A DNA stretch of 64,000 bases from Acidihalobacter yilgarnensis (lineage in GTDB: Bacteria > Pseudomonadota > Gammaproteobacteria > DSM-5130 > Acidihalobacteraceae): positions 1-64,000 of the forward strand of contig NZ_CP017415.1 of assembly GCF_001753245.1 (NCBI RefSeq), written 5' to 3'. The position numbers and the translations under genes are program-made. This document shows, piece after piece, positions 46,025 through 55,605 of the stretch (positions within the stretch are counted from its first letter, which is position 1; each line of letters begins with the position of its first letter). The notes beneath the pieces are model-generated. The model saw only the letters and a list, made by a program, of their open reading frames with translations, had not been told where the DNA came from and made no database searches.

Positions 46025-46061
46025 CCTGTGTTGACTCCTTGGGCCAGCGTCGAGCCGGTTC

Positions 46062-48902
46062 TCAGGGGTTGAATACGGCTTCCAGCAGCTCATGCTGCTG
46101 GCGTGTATGAAGCTCGAACTGTCCGACTGCGGGTGCGGCCGATGCAGGGCGCGCCACGCATTCCATCAGGGGACGCTTCATGCCGATGGTTTGGTTCAGC
46201 GTCCAGGACAGCGAAGGCCATGCACCCTGGTTGCGGGGTTCATCCTGGCACCAGACGAAGCGTTTTGCCTGTGGGTAATGGCGGAGTACGCGTTTGACCT
46301 CGGCCTCTGGGAAGGGGTAGAGCTGTTCGATGCGGATCAACGCGATATCTTCGCGGGCCTCGGTACGGCGGCGCTGTAACAAGTCGTAGTAGATCTTGCC
46401 GGTGCAAAAAACGACGGTTTCGACGCCACGGCCGGGCAGCTCGTCGATTTCTCCGATGACCTCCTGAAAACGGCCTTCGGCAAGTTCGTCGAGGCTGCTG
46501 ACGGCGAGTTTGTGGCGCAACAAGCTCTTGGGAGACATCACGATGAGCGGTTTGCGCAGTGCGCGGAGCATCTGGCGTCGCAGTAAATGGAACATTTGCG
46601 CAGGTGTGGTTGGCATGCACACCTGCATATTGTCGTTGGCGCAAAGCTGGAGGAATCGTTCCAGGCGGGCGGAAGAGTGTTCTGCGCCCTGCCCCTCGTA
46701 ACCATGTGGCAGCAGCAGAACGAGACCGGTGAGACGTGCCCATTTTTCTTCGCCGGCGCTGATGAACTGGTCGATGACGACTTGCGCGCCGTTGGCGAAA
46801 TCGCCGAATTGGGCCTCCCAGATGACCAGGGCGTCCGGCGATGCAGTGGCGTAGCCGTACTCGAAGGCAAGCACCGCCTCCTCGGAGAGTAGCGAGTCGA
46901 TGACCAGGAAATCGCCCTGGCCGGGACGTACGTGGCGCAGCGGCACATGCACGCCGCGCTTGAGCTGGTTGTGCAGTACGGCGTGGCGATGGAAGAAGGT
47001 GCCGCGTGCCGCGTCTTGTCCGCATAAGCGCACGCGGTAGTCGGCGTCGACCAAGGTTGCATAGGCCAGCGTCTCGGCGAAGCCCCAGTCGATGGCCAGA
47101 GCACCAGCCGCCATCTTGCGTCGGTCGTCCATGATCTTGGCGACGCGGGGATGTAGCGCGAAGCCTTCGGGCAGCTGTTGCAGGGCTTCGGTCAGCGCTT
47201 GCAGATGGTCCAACGGGACGTTGGTGGGCGCATCCTCGTTTGGGTCGGCTTCAAGGTAACGACGCCAATCCACGGCGTAGGGATATTCGAGCGCCTGACT
47301 GTCGATGCGGTTGGGCACCACGACCGGGCCGGCTTCCAGTTGACCGCGATAGTCGCTTGTCAGCGTGCGGGCTTGCGCCTCGTCGAGCAGGCCCAAACCG
47401 ATCAGTCGCTCGGCATAGCGAGCGCGCGTCGTGGGTAACGCGTGGATCCGCTGATACATCATCGGCTGGGTGACGTCCGGCGCATCGGCTTCGTTGTGCC
47501 CGTGCCGACGGTAACACACCAGGTCGATGACCACGTCCTTGTGAAAGTGCAGACGGTAGTCGAGCGCCAGTTCGGTCACGAAGGCAATCGCCTCGGGGTC
47601 GTCGCCATTGACGTGCAGAATCGGCGCATTGACCATCTTGGCGACGTCGGTGCAGTAGTAGCTCGAGCGTGCGTCGGCGTGGGTGCTGGTGGTGAAGCCG
47701 ATCTGGTTGTTCACGACGATATGCACGGTGCCCTTGGTCGAGAAACCGCGCGTTTGCGACATGTTCAACGTTTCCATGACGACACCCTGGCCGGCGAAGG
47801 CCGCATCACCGTGGATAATGACCGGCAATACCTGCCGCCCCTCGGCGTCGCCGCGGCGGTCCTGACGTGCGCGTACCGAACCCTCGACGACCGGGCCGAC
47901 GATTTCCAGGTGCGAGGGATTGAAGGCCAGCGCGAGATGCACCGGGCCGCCCGAGGTGATGCGGTCGGTTGAAAAGCCGAGGTGATACTTGACGTCGCCG
48001 GCCAGCGCGCGTCCGTGATGTTTGCCCTCGAACTCTTGGAATAGTTCGCTCGGCGCCTTGCCCATGATGTTGATGAGTACGTTGAGGCGCCCGCGATGAG
48101 CCATGCCGAGGACGATCTCGCGCACCCCGTTGCCGCCGGCGCGCTCGATCAGGATATCGAGCAAGGGTATCAGCCCTTCGCCGCCCTCCAGTGAAAATCG
48201 CTTCTGCCCCACGTAGCGGCTGTGCAGGTGTTGCTCCAGGGCTTCGGCGGCGGTGAGCCGTTGCAGCAGGTAGAGGCGCTGTTCCGCTGCTGGTTCGGGT
48301 CTACCGTAGGCGCCTTCCAGGCGTTGCTGCAGCCAGCGCTTTTCGGCGGTGGCGCTGATGTGCATGTATTCGGCGCCGATGGCGCCGCAGTAGGTCGTTT
48401 CCAACCGTGCGAGGATCTCGCGCAGTGGTGCGCGCTCGACACCTACCAGCGAGCCGGCTTGGAAGGGCGTGTCGAGATCGGCTTCGCCGAGCTGATAGTG
48501 GCTCAGCTTCAATTCGTCTGTGCGTGGACCCAAGCCCAGTGCCAGAGGGTCGAGAGCGGCAGCGCGATGGCCAAGGAAGCGATAGGCATTGATCAGCTGG
48601 AGCACCCGCAGTTGCTTGGCGACGCTGGATGGACCGGGTCGTGTATGCGCCCATCCCGGCCGTCGATCGCCATGCGTGAACTGCGCGCGAATGGGGGCAT
48701 GCGCGATATCGGTTTGATGTCCGTTGACGCGAGGTAGTGCATCGAAATACTGCCGCCAGGCGGGCGGAATGGTGTCGGGGGACTTCAGATAGGTTTCGAA
48801 CAGCGCTTCGAGGTAATCGGCGTTGCTGCCGTAAAGCAGGGAGCTGGCCCACTCGTCCTGCATCGAGGGCGAATCGGGCGGGGGGTCTTGTGCGTCATCC
48901 AT
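46062..48902 (-). CDS. odhA: 2-oxoglutarate dehydrogenase E1 component
   Basis: Thiamine-diphosphate-dependent decarboxylase of the TCA cycle (sucA in E. coli). 946 residues. The N-terminus has the OdhA-type [20 protein letters not shown], followed by [14 protein letters not shown], the ThDP-binding [29 protein letters not shown] and the C-terminal transketolase part with [20 protein letters not shown] (catalytic His). First gene of odhA-odhB-lpd; a divergent region with tusA copy 2 lies upstream. Confidence 0.96.
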   Translation of the reverse strand: MDDAQDPPPDSPSMQDEWASSLLYGSNADYLEALFETYLKSPDTIPPAWRQYFDALPRVNGHQTDIAHAPIRAQFTHGDRRPGWAHTRPGPSSVAKQLRVLQLINAYRFLGHRAAALDPLALGLGPRTDELKLSHYQLGEADLDTPFQAGSLVGVERAPLREILARLETTYCGAIGAEYMHISATAEKRWLQQRLEGAYGRPEPAAEQRLYLLQRLTAAEALEQHLHSRYVGQKRFSLEGGEGLIPLLDILIERAGGNGVREIVLGMAHRGRLNVLINIMGKAPSELFQEFEGKHHGRALAGDVKYHLGFSTDRITSGGPVHLALAFNPSHLEIVGPVVEGSVRARQDRRGDAEGRQVLPVIIHGDAAFAGQGVVMETLNMSQTRGFSTKGTVHIVVNNQIGFTTSTHADARSSYYCTDVAKMVNAPILHVNGDDPEAIAFVTELALDYRLHFHKDVVIDLVCYRRHGHNEADAPDVTQPMMYQRIHALPTTRARYAERLIGLGLLDEAQARTLTSDYRGQLEAGPVVVPNRIDSQALEYPYAVDWRRYLEADPNEDAPTNVPLDHLQALTEALQQLPEGFALHPRVAKIMDDRRKMAAGALAIDWGFAETLAYATLVDADYRVRLCGQDAARGTFFHRHAVLHNQLKRGVHVPLRHVRPGQGDFLVIDSLLSEEAVLAFEYGYATASPDALVIWEAQFGDFANGAQVVIDQFISAGEEKWARLTGLVLLLPHGYEGQGAEHSSARLERFLQLCANDNMQVCMPTTPAQMFHLLRRQMLRALRKPLIVMSPKSLLRHKLAVSSLDELAEGRFQEVIGEIDELPGRGVETVVFCTGKIYYDLLQRRRTEAREDIALIRIEQLYPFPEAEVKRVLRHYPQAKRFVWCQDEPRNQGAWPSLSWTLNQTIGMKRPLMECVARPASAAPAVGQFELHTRQQHELLEAVFNP

Positions 48903-49015
48903 AAAGGCGGCTTGTCGTCTGGGGATCGGCGTAACTCGTCACATTACTTTCAATACTAACCCACGCGAGCCCAGTTGGCTGGTACTTGATTGACGGCCGC
49001 ATGATGTGCGTCTAT

Positions 49016-49035
49016 GTTAGTAAACGAACACTAAC
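49016..49035. promoter_or_regulatory. Dyad operator candidate upstream of tusA copy 2 / TetR gene
   Basis: GTTAGT (49016-49021) and ACTAAC (49030-49035) form a perfect 6-bp inverted repeat across an 8-base spacer, about 52 bases before the tusA start, in the odhA-tusA divergent region. Length and spacing fit a TetR-family operator, and such a regulator lies one gene downstream. It could affect odhA as well. Confidence 0.5.
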
Positions 49036-49086
49036 TTATGTGTTCGGGGCGATTTTAACGCCAAACATCATTCGAGGTGAACCGTT

Positions 49087-49314
49087 ATGAACTTCGACAG
49101 GGAACTGGATGCCAGCGGCCTGAACTGCCCATTGCCGATCCTGCGCACCAAAAAGGCGATCAACGAGCTGTCCAGCGGACAGGTCATGAAGGTGATGGCC
49201 ACCGATCCGGGGGCGGTCAAGGATTTCGAGGCCTTTTGCAAGCAAACGGGCAACGCATTGCTGGAGCATGCGCAGGAATCGGATCGTTTCGTGTTCTTCA
49301 TTCGCAAGCAGTAG
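49087..49314 (+). CDS. tusA: TusA-family sulfur carrier protein (copy 2)
   Basis: 75 residues, highly similar to the copy at 34841: LDASGLNCPLPILRTKKAINELSSG with Cys14 and ATDPGAVKDFEAFCKQTG. Only the N-terminus and the last third differ. Two near-identical sulfur carriers suggest split roles, for example tRNA/Moco sulfuration and oxidation of reduced sulfur. GAGGTGA before the ATG is a good ribosome-binding site. The TetR gene starts 70 bases later, so this copy may be conditionally expressed. Confidence 0.92.
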   Translation: MNFDRELDASGLNCPLPILRTKKAINELSSGQVMKVMATDPGAVKDFEAFCKQTGNALLEHAQESDRFVFFIRKQ

Positions 49315-49384
49315 GCTGCGTGTCATCGGCGGAAACGCTGGGCGGGCTTGTATACTCGGCGGCCGAGTCACAGGAATGACCGCT

Positions 49385-49993
49385 ATGCACAAGCGCCTGC
49401 GCGGGCCGGAACGTCGTGCCTCGATTTTGCACGAGGCGGCGGGATTGTTCGCCGATAAGGGTTTCCACGGTATTTCAATCGACGACATCGCCAGCGCGGT
49501 CGGGGTCAGCCCGGCCGCGCTATATCGCTATTTCCCTTCCAAGGAAGCGCTTTACGAGGCGGTTCTCGATGCACTCGCCTGCACTCGGGAGGATTACATC
49601 GATACCGTGTTGGCGGGTGAATCCGACTTTGCCGCGGTGTTGCGCAGCCTTGTCCGTGTGTTCGCGCGCGGTATGGCCGAGCAACCGGATCTGCTCAAAA
49701 TGGAGCTACACAGCCTGTTGGATGGGCACTCGGCGGCCGAGGTCTTTTTCGAGCATCGCTGGAAGACCCTTACCGATTACATCGAGTTTTCCTTGACCGA
49801 ACTACAGCGCGAGGAACGCGTGGGTCCGCTGGATGCCCGGCTCAGCGCGCTGATGTTCCAAGGCATGGTGCGCGAGGTGCTGATCGTCAAATGTCTGCCG
49901 GCACACGACCGCTTTGCCGAGCAGCCGCTGGAAGCGTTGGTTGACGGCCTCGTCGACCTGTTTCTACGCGCAGTGGGTTACGCGGATCAATAG
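49385..49993 (+). CDS. TetR-family transcriptional regulator
   Basis: 202 residues. N-terminal helix-turn-helix: ILHEAAGLFADKGFHGISIDDIASAVGVSPAALYRYFPSK, the classical TetR pattern ending in LYRYFPSKEALYEAV. The C-terminal helical ligand domain is unrelated to any family I can name. Start 49385 is used (MHKRLRGPERR) because AGGA lies 9 bases upstream; ATG 49376 is an in-frame alternative. It probably represses itself or tusA copy 2. Confidence 0.85.
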   Translation: MHKRLRGPERRASILHEAAGLFADKGFHGISIDDIASAVGVSPAALYRYFPSKEALYEAVLDALACTREDYIDTVLAGESDFAAVLRSLVRVFARGMAEQPDLLKMELHSLLDGHSAAEVFFEHRWKTLTDYIEFSLTELQREERVGPLDARLSALMFQGMVREVLIVKCLPAHDRFAEQPLEALVDGLVDLFLRAVGYADQ

Positions 49994-50097
49994 GCGTACT
50001 CGGAGTCTCGCGTGCGGGCGCGGGGCGGGTACCGGCCTGTAACCTCGGGCTGAAATCCGCGATTCCGGTCGCCCGCCAAAGCCGTTACAAGAAGCCC

Positions 50098-51033
50098 CTA
50101 GACTCGCGATGAAATGTAGCTCGCAGTGGATGGCCAGTTGGCCAACAAGGCGTGCCAGCGCGTGCGCTGCGCCTGGCTGAAATCGAGGCTATCGAAGCAG
50201 GCCTCCAGCGCGGTGAAGTCGACCGGGCGTGGTTCGGCCGGGCGTTCGACGTCGAGTGGGACGCGACAGTCGATGCCGGTGAGCTGTCGGGCGAAACGCA
50301 CCGTCTCCTGATGTTCGTCCACCAGGCGCATGAGGCGGCTGGCACCCCGCAGTTTGAGCGTGCCGATACGGGGAATGTCGGCAAGCAGGGCCTCTAGTCC
50401 GTCGAAGGGTTTCAACAGGCGTGCGGCTGTGGCCATGCCGACGCCGGGAATGCCCGGAATGTTGTCCACCTTGTCTCCGGCGAGGGCGAGCTGGTCGGCG
50501 ATCAGTCCCGGCCGTACGCCGAATGTCCGTTCTACTCCGCGAGGCCCGAGACGTCGGCCACGCGCGTAGTCCCACCAGACGTCCCCTTCATGCACCAACT
50601 GCGCAAGGTCCTTGTCGCCGGTGAGCATGGCCACGTGCAAGCCGCGTCTGCGTTCCTCACCCGCCAAGGTACCGATGAGGTCGTCGGCCTCATAGCCTGG
50701 ACGAGCCAGTGCGCTCAAGCCGAGTGCGCCGACGAAGCGGCGGCAGTGCTCGAACTGGTGCTTGAGGTCGGGGGGTGTCGGCGGGCGATTGGCTTTGTAT
50801 TCCGGAAACAGCGTCCGCCGCTGCGAGCCCGCCTGGGTTTCGTCGAAGGCGAAGGCGATGCGTTCTGGACGATGCGTGTCGAGCAGCTCGTAGATGAATT
50901 CGGCAAAACCATGCACCGCGTTCGCGGGCCTGCCCTCGGCATCGCATAGCGCTTCCGGCCAGGTGAACCAGGCACGGAAGATATAGATGCTACTGTCGAC
51001 GAGCAGGGTATAGCCGGGTTCCAGTGGCGTCAC
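50098..51033 (-). CDS. 5'-3' exonuclease (flap endonuclease Xni/PolA-N type)
   Basis: 311 residues from a GTG start. Stand-alone equivalent of the DNA polymerase I 5'-nuclease domain: LLVDSSIYIFRAWF, acidic metal-site blocks FAFDETQAGSQRRTLFPEYKANR and GYEADDLIGTLA (three acidic residues), MLTGDKDLAQLV, and a helix-hairpin-helix DKVDNIPGIPGVGMATAARLL. It likely removes RNA primers or flaps. The GTG at 51033 has AGGTG upstream; a longer frame to 51180 runs into the malic enzyme gene. Confidence 0.88.
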   Translation of the reverse strand: MTPLEPGYTLLVDSSIYIFRAWFTWPEALCDAEGRPANAVHGFAEFIYELLDTHRPERIAFAFDETQAGSQRRTLFPEYKANRPPTPPDLKHQFEHCRRFVGALGLSALARPGYEADDLIGTLAGEERRRGLHVAMLTGDKDLAQLVHEGDVWWDYARGRRLGPRGVERTFGVRPGLIADQLALAGDKVDNIPGIPGVGMATAARLLKPFDGLEALLADIPRIGTLKLRGASRLMRLVDEHQETVRFARQLTGIDCRVPLDVERPAEPRPVDFTALEACFDSLDFSQAQRTRWHALLANWPSTASYISSRV

Positions 51034-51103
51034 GGCAGGCACCTGTGGACTCGGCGTGCCGCGCCTTGCGGCGGTGCACGCCGGCGCCAGTGTGGCATCG
51101 GCT

Positions 51104-52342
51104 TCAGGGTCGAATGACCTGCGTGATGCGCGCCACGCCGGAGTCGATTGCGGCCTGGCTGATCGCGGCCGGTACGACATCGATCAAGCGCGGGTCGAAG
51201 GGCTTGGGAATGAAATAGTCCCGGCCGAAGCTCAGCGAGGCTAGGTCGTAGGCCTTGAGTACGGCAGCGGGCACGGGTTCATGCGCGAGCGCCGCGAGTG
51301 CATGTACGGCGGCGGTGAGCATGGCGTCGTTGATGGTGCGGGCGCGGACGTCCAGAGCGCCACGGAAGATGTAAGGGAAGCCCAGGACGTTGTTGATCTG
51401 GTTCGGGTAGTCGGTACGGCCGGTGGCCATGATGACATCCTGGCGGGTTTGCTGCGCGAGCTCCGGAGCGATTTCAGGGTCGGGATTGGCGAGGGCGAAT
51501 ACCACCGGATTTTCGGCCATCGAGGCCAACATCTCGGCGGTCAATAAGTTGGGGCCAGAGACGCCGACGAAGACGTCTGCATCGACGCAGGCATCGGCGA
51601 GGGTCCGTCGATCCGTGTTTGCCGCGAAGGCGCGCTGATATTCGTTGACGCTTTCGTCGCCGGCGCGGATTACGCCCTGACGATCCACCATCAGAATATG
51701 TTCGCGACGGGCGCCGAGCGTGACCAACAGACGCATCGCGGCGAGCCCGGCGGCGCCAGCACCCAGGCACACGATGCGCGCGTCTTCCAAGTGCTTGCCG
51801 GCGAGCTTCACGGCGTTGATCAGTCCCGCCGAGATGATCACGGCGGTACCGTGTTGATCGTCGTGGAAGACCGGTATGTCCAGGCGTTCACGCAGGGTTT
51901 TTTCGATGCGGAAGCAATGCGGTGCGGCGATGTCTTCGAGATTGATGCCGCCGAAGCCACCCGCGATGAGGGCGACGGTATCGATGAAGGCATCGGGGTC
52001 GTGCGTGTCCACTTCGATGTCGAAGGCGTCGATGCCGGCGAAGGCCTTGAACAGCACGACCTTGCCCTCCATGACGGGTTTGCCCGCAAGTGCGCCGACA
52101 TCACCCAAGCCGAGTACGGCGGTGCCATTGGTGATCACGGCGACGAGATTACCCTTGGCCGTATAGCGGTAGGCGGCCTCGGGGTCTTGGTGAATCGCGC
52201 GCACGGGTTCCGCAACACCAGGGGTATATGCCAGTGCGAGGTCGCGCTGCGTCTCGGTGGGCTTGGTGATCTCGATGGCGATCTTGCCGGGTTTCGGCTG
52301 GGCGTGATAATCCAGCGCGGCTTGCTTCAGGTCGGTCGACAT
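51104..52342 (-). CDS. maeB: Malic enzyme (short, without phosphotransacetylase domain)
   Basis: Oxidative decarboxylation of malate to pyruvate, probably NADP-linked. 412 residues, about half the length of E. coli MaeB (759) because the C-terminal PTA-like domain is absent. Features: AYTPGVAEPVRAIHQDPEAAYRYT, GLGDVGALAGKPVMEGKVVLFKAFAGIDAF, the catalytic KLAGKHLEDARIVCLGAGAAGLAAMRLL dinucleotide region and FALANPDPEI. It is one of the few carbon-metabolism genes in this stretch. Confidence 0.93.
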   Translation of the reverse strand: MSTDLKQAALDYHAQPKPGKIAIEITKPTETQRDLALAYTPGVAEPVRAIHQDPEAAYRYTAKGNLVAVITNGTAVLGLGDVGALAGKPVMEGKVVLFKAFAGIDAFDIEVDTHDPDAFIDTVALIAGGFGGINLEDIAAPHCFRIEKTLRERLDIPVFHDDQHGTAVIISAGLINAVKLAGKHLEDARIVCLGAGAAGLAAMRLLVTLGARREHILMVDRQGVIRAGDESVNEYQRAFAANTDRRTLADACVDADVFVGVSGPNLLTAEMLASMAENPVVFALANPDPEIAPELAQQTRQDVIMATGRTDYPNQINNVLGFPYIFRGALDVRARTINDAMLTAAVHALAALAHEPVPAAVLKAYDLASLSFGRDYFIPKPFDPRLIDVVPAAISQAAIDSGVARITQVIRP

Positions 52343-52476
52343 GGGTCTGCTTTGGCTCGCGGTTCGTGGTGTGTGCGGGGTGGTGAGTGGGCCTAGTGCC
52401 GTCGGAGCGGGTTTCTAGGTCCATGAATGATAGGGGATGCTCGGAAGGGGCGCCAATCTTCGACGAGACGGGGCAT

Positions 52477-53313
52477 TCAGTCGGATTGAAGCATGCGCGA
52501 CGCGCCTTCGACGTGTCGGCGTGCGGCTTGATCCCAGCCTAGCGCTAGAGGGTGGCGAATCGAGATGCGTCGTTCGCCCTTGCTCGCGTGGACCCATCCG
52601 CGGGCGCTGATCTGGGTGCCTTCGAGTCGGCGGAGATCAATCTCGCGGAAGTAAGCTAGGTCGCGCCGGTCGATACGCAGGGCGACGTGCCCTTCCAAGT
52701 TTATCCAGACCGCACGGCGAGCGAAGCCGACGTGTACGACGCGTCCATGCACGATGTGAAAGCCGTGCGCGCGCTTGGGTAGTGCGGTGCTGGCGACCGG
52801 TTGATAGCGGGCTAATGCCCAGAGGCCCGCGCGCTGCGCACGCGCTTGGGCCTCGGCCCGTTGGTAGCACGCGGCCTCCGCGAGGTTGGGCGGTACGACC
52901 AAGGCGGTGGCGAGACCGTACCGGAGCAACGCCGCAGACACGCTGGTTCCGTCGGGGAGATAGGCGTGCGCCAGCGTGCGGCCATAATGATCCCTGCGCT
53001 CCACGTCGAAGCGTAGGCGAAGCGTCCAGCCGCTGCGGGCGAGCAGGCCTTCAAGGCGGCGCCGCGCATCGTCGGCCAGCGGATCGGCGGGCCGCTGTCG
53101 ATGGGCCAATTCGGGCGTATCGAGGCCGATCAGGCGAACGTGTACGCCGGAGTTCAGCAGGACCGTGTCGCCGTCGAAGACGCGGGAAACGTGGGCGACG
53201 GTATCGGCATGTTGCGCGCCGCAGTCGGCGCGCAACGGAGGCGCTGCGCTGGCGAGGCAACAAAAAAGGGCGCCCGCGAGGAGCGCCCTTTGTATTCGTG
53301 TCCTGCCCTGCAC
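52477..53313 (-). CDS. Secreted thermonuclease-like protein (SNase/TNase family)
   Basis: 278 residues with a Sec signal peptide (QRALLAGALFCCLASAAPPLRA). The SNase/TNase core is present: VFDGDTVLL, RLIGLDTPELAHRQRP, then LRLRFDVERRDHYGRTLAHAYLPDG with the catalytic Arg and Glu, and GLATALVVPPN. The C-terminal 110 residues form an extra domain (RVVHVGFARRAVWINLEGHVAL) of unknown role. The first codons overlap the terminator hairpin of rpmE, so expression may depend on read-through from rpmE or on a promoter in between. Confidence 0.9.
   Translation of the reverse strand: MQGRTRIQRALLAGALFCCLASAAPPLRADCGAQHADTVAHVSRVFDGDTVLLNSGVHVRLIGLDTPELAHRQRPADPLADDARRRLEGLLARSGWTLRLRFDVERRDHYGRTLAHAYLPDGTSVSAALLRYGLATALVVPPNLAEAACYQRAEAQARAQRAGLWALARYQPVASTALPKRAHGFHIVHGRVVHVGFARRAVWINLEGHVALRIDRRDLAYFREIDLRRLEGTQISARGWVHASKGERRISIRHPLALGWDQAARRHVEGASRMLQSD
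53265..53291 (-). terminator. Intrinsic terminator of rpmE, embedded in the nuclease signal-peptide codons
   Basis: On the minus strand AAAGGGCGC (53291-53283), a 9-base loop and GCGCCCTTT (53273-53265) form a perfect 9-bp stem followed by more T, making TTTTTT in all. The rpmE stop at 53318 is 27 bases upstream. The hairpin lies in codons 8-17 of the nuclease gene. Confidence 0.85.
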
Positions 53314-53317
53314 CGGC

Positions 53318-53521
53318 TTACATGCCGTAGCGGCGGCGGAACTTGTCGACCTGACCGGCGGTATCGAGAATCTTCTGCTTGCCGGTGTAAAAAGGATGGC
53401 ACTGCGAGCAGACTTCGACCTGAAGCTCGGTCTTGCCGTAGGTGGAGCGGGTCACGAAGCTGCTGCCGCAGCTGCAGGTGACCTTGGTGTCATGGTAATT
53501 GGGATGGATGTTCGCTTTCAT
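53318..53521 (-). CDS. rpmE: 50S ribosomal protein L31 (zinc-type)
   Basis: 67 residues starting [14 protein letters not shown]. Four zinc-ligand cysteines are present: C16 and C18 (TCSCGS), and C38 and C41 (CSQC). This is the C+ form replaced by YkgM/RpmE2 under zinc starvation; no zinc-free paralogue is visible here. Six extra in-frame codons upstream (MTEAAA, to 53539) are not conserved. The usual neighbour priA is not adjacent. Confidence 0.95.
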   Translation of the reverse strand: MKANIHPNYHDTKVTCSCGSSFVTRSTYGKTELQVEVCSQCHPFYTGKQKILDTAGQVDKFRRRYGM

Positions 53522-53581
53522 CGCGGCGGCCTCGGTCAAGCTCTCAGTGCACCTTAAAGGGACGCGAATTCTACAGGCTTG

Positions 53582-53934
53582 CCAGCCTCAGGGCAATGGG
53601 TCGAAAATCCGAGTCAGACGCTAGGTCATGCGTAGAAAATCCCGTACATGTTTCGCCAACCCCCCGTCCCTGCGGGATTTATTGAGTTGTCCACAGAAGC
53701 TGTGGATAAGTCTGTGGACGAAACGGTGACAAAGCGCCCAAATGCCCGCCACTGTTACGATTCCGTTAACTTGTCGAAGAATTGAGCACAATAGATAACA
53801 TGTTGATTTCAAATGATATTAAATAATTCAAGTGCTTATGGTCATGGTTATGTGACGGGCCGTAAAGAGGCGTTGCGCGATGGCAGCGGTGTGTGTATAA
53901 GGTGACAGCCGAATGGGAAGCAGACCCTATCCGC
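53582..53934. other. Gene-free region with DnaA-box-like sequences and AT-rich tract (origin-like)
   Basis: Between rpmE and rimO there is no credible gene. TTGTCCACA (53687-53695) faces TGTGGATAA (53701-53709) across a 5-base gap as a near-perfect 23-bp inverted repeat, and TGTGGACGA (53713-53721) is a third related box. From 53781 to 53835 the sequence is strongly AT-rich (ATGATATTAAATAATTC), like a DNA-unwinding element. Alternatively it is only the rimO/rpmE promoter region with a DnaA-sensitive control. It also carries a small hairpin CCCGTCCCTGCGGG at 53664-53677. Confidence 0.5.
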
Positions 53935-55260
53935 ATGCCTAACACCCCCTCAACAGCCCCTACCGTGGGTTTCGTCAGCCTAGGCTGCCCGAAGGCCCTG
54001 GTCGACTCCGAGCGCATCCTCACCCAATTGCGGGCAGAGGGTTACGCCATTTCGCCGAGCTATGAAGCGGCCGATCTGGTGGTGGTCAACACCTGTGGCT
54101 TCATCGATGCAGCCGTCGCCGAATCATTGGAAGCCATCGGCGAGGCGTTGGATGAGAATGGGCGGGTCATCGTGACCGGTTGCTTGGGAGGGGACGAAGC
54201 CAAGGTGCGTGCGGTGCATCCTTCGGTGTTGGCAGTGACCGGGCCGCATGCCTACGAGGCGGTGATGTCCGAGGTGCATCGGTATCTGCCGGCGCCACAC
54301 GATCCCTACAGCAGCTTGGTGCCGCCGCAGGGCGTCAAGCTCACGCCGCGCCACTATGCCTACCTGAAGATTTCGGAGGGCTGCAATCACCGCTGCAGCT
54401 TCTGCATCATCCCTAGCCTGCGCGGTGATCTGGTCAGTCGCCCAATCGGCGAGGTCATGGTCGAGGCCGAGAACCTGGTCAACGCGGGGGTACGGGAGCT
54501 GCTGGTGATCTCGCAGGATACCTCGGCCTACGGCGTTGATGTGCGTTACCGCACCGGATTCTGGCGCGGGCGACCGCTCAAGTCGCATGTGCAGACCCTG
54601 GCCGAGGCTTTGGGCGAGTTGGGCGTTTGGGTCAGGTTGCACTATATCTATCCCTACCCGCATGTCGACGCGCTGATACCGCTGATGGCCGATGGACGCT
54701 TGCTCCCCTATCTCGACATGCCCCTGCAACACGGCAGCCCGCGCATTCTCAAGGCCATGCGCCGGCCTGCTGCGAGCGAGCGCATGCTTGAGCGCATCCA
54801 CAGCTGGCGTGAACAATGCGCTGAGCTGACCCTGCGCAGCACCTTCATCGTGGGATTTCCCGGTGAGACGGACGCCGAATTCGAGGCCTTGCTGGATTTC
54901 ATCGAAGAGGCGCAGTTGGATCGCGTAGGAGCCTTCGCCTATTCGCCCGTCGATGGCGCAGCCGCGAATGCCTTGCCCGATGCGGTGCCTGAGGCGCTCA
55001 AGCAGGAGCGTCTGGAGCGCTTCATGGCGCGGCAGGCGCAGATCAGCGCAGCCCGTCTGCGAGCGCGTATTGGACGTGAGATCGATGTATTGGTGGATGA
55101 GGTGGATGCGGAAGGCATCGTGGCGCGCAGCACGGCGGACGCACCGGAAATCGACGGATGCGTATACGTCGAATCGCAAGCCGGCGTGGCGCCAGGCGAC
55201 CGCCTGAGGGTCGAAGTGACCGACGCCGACGAACACGATCTATGGGGTCGCGTGCGTTAA
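53935..55260 (+). CDS. rimO: Ribosomal protein S12 methylthiotransferase RimO
   Basis: Radical-SAM methylthiotransferase that modifies Asp89 of S12. 441 residues from ATG 53935. The MTTase cluster ligands C18 (SLGCPK), C54 (NTCGF) and C83 (TGCLGG) are present, with the radical-SAM cluster C150-x3-C154-x2-C157 (GCNHRCSFC) and a C-terminal TRAM domain ending [10 protein letters not shown] longer frame to 53893 adds 14 non-conserved residues. Intact. Confidence 0.96.
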   Translation: MPNTPSTAPTVGFVSLGCPKALVDSERILTQLRAEGYAISPSYEAADLVVVNTCGFIDAAVAESLEAIGEALDENGRVIVTGCLGGDEAKVRAVHPSVLAVTGPHAYEAVMSEVHRYLPAPHDPYSSLVPPQGVKLTPRHYAYLKISEGCNHRCSFCIIPSLRGDLVSRPIGEVMVEAENLVNAGVRELLVISQDTSAYGVDVRYRTGFWRGRPLKSHVQTLAEALGELGVWVRLHYIYPYPHVDALIPLMADGRLLPYLDMPLQHGSPRILKAMRRPAASERMLERIHSWREQCAELTLRSTFIVGFPGETDAEFEALLDFIEEAQLDRVGAFAYSPVDGAAANALPDAVPEALKQERLERFMARQAQISAARLRARIGREIDVLVDEVDAEGIVARSTADAPEIDGCVYVESQAGVAPGDRLRVEVTDADEHDLWGRVR

Positions 55261-55314
55261 GCCGTGGCGATATCCGGCGCCGCGCAGGCGACGCTTACAC
55301 GTGAGGTAGCCGGC

Positions 55315-55605
55315 ATGAGACGTAAATCCGTTGATTTCAACCCGAGTCGCCGACACATATTGCGTGGCGCCGGTACGCTGGTGGTGGCGGTGATTTCGGC
55401 CGGGCTGCTCAGCCCGCCGGCGCGTGCAGCCAAGGTTTCCAAGGCCGCCATGCTCTATCAGACCCATCCACGCGACGGTGCGGCATGCGCCAATTGCGTG
55501 CACTTCGAGCCGGGCTCTTCGCCGTCGGCGATGGGTGCCTGCACCGTGGTCGAGGGTAGCATCAGCCCCCGTGGCTACTGCATGGCCTACACGCCTCGGG
55601 CGTAA
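55315..55605 (+). CDS. High-potential iron-sulfur protein (HiPIP)
   Basis: 96 residues. Twin-arginine signal (PSRRHILRGAGTLVVAVISAG) for export with a preassembled [4Fe-4S] cluster, whose four ligands are C58, C61, C76 and C89 (CANCVHF, GACTVV, GYCMAY). HiPIPs carry electrons in the periplasm in photosynthetic and in iron- or sulfur-oxidising Gammaproteobacteria. The start at 55315 places the RR motif near the N-terminus. The final codons fall in a large hairpin that probably terminates the transcript. Confidence 0.92.
   Translation: MRRKSVDFNPSRRHILRGAGTLVVAVISAGLLSPPARAAKVSKAAMLYQTHPRDGAACANCVHFEPGSSPSAMGACTVVEGSISPRGYCMAYTPRA

Noticed and set aside
54124-55236. A 370-codon open frame antisense to rimO
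   Set aside because: High-GC strands often leave the opposite frame open. rimO has all three MTTase and three radical-SAM cysteines, and the antisense frame shows no recognisable domain.
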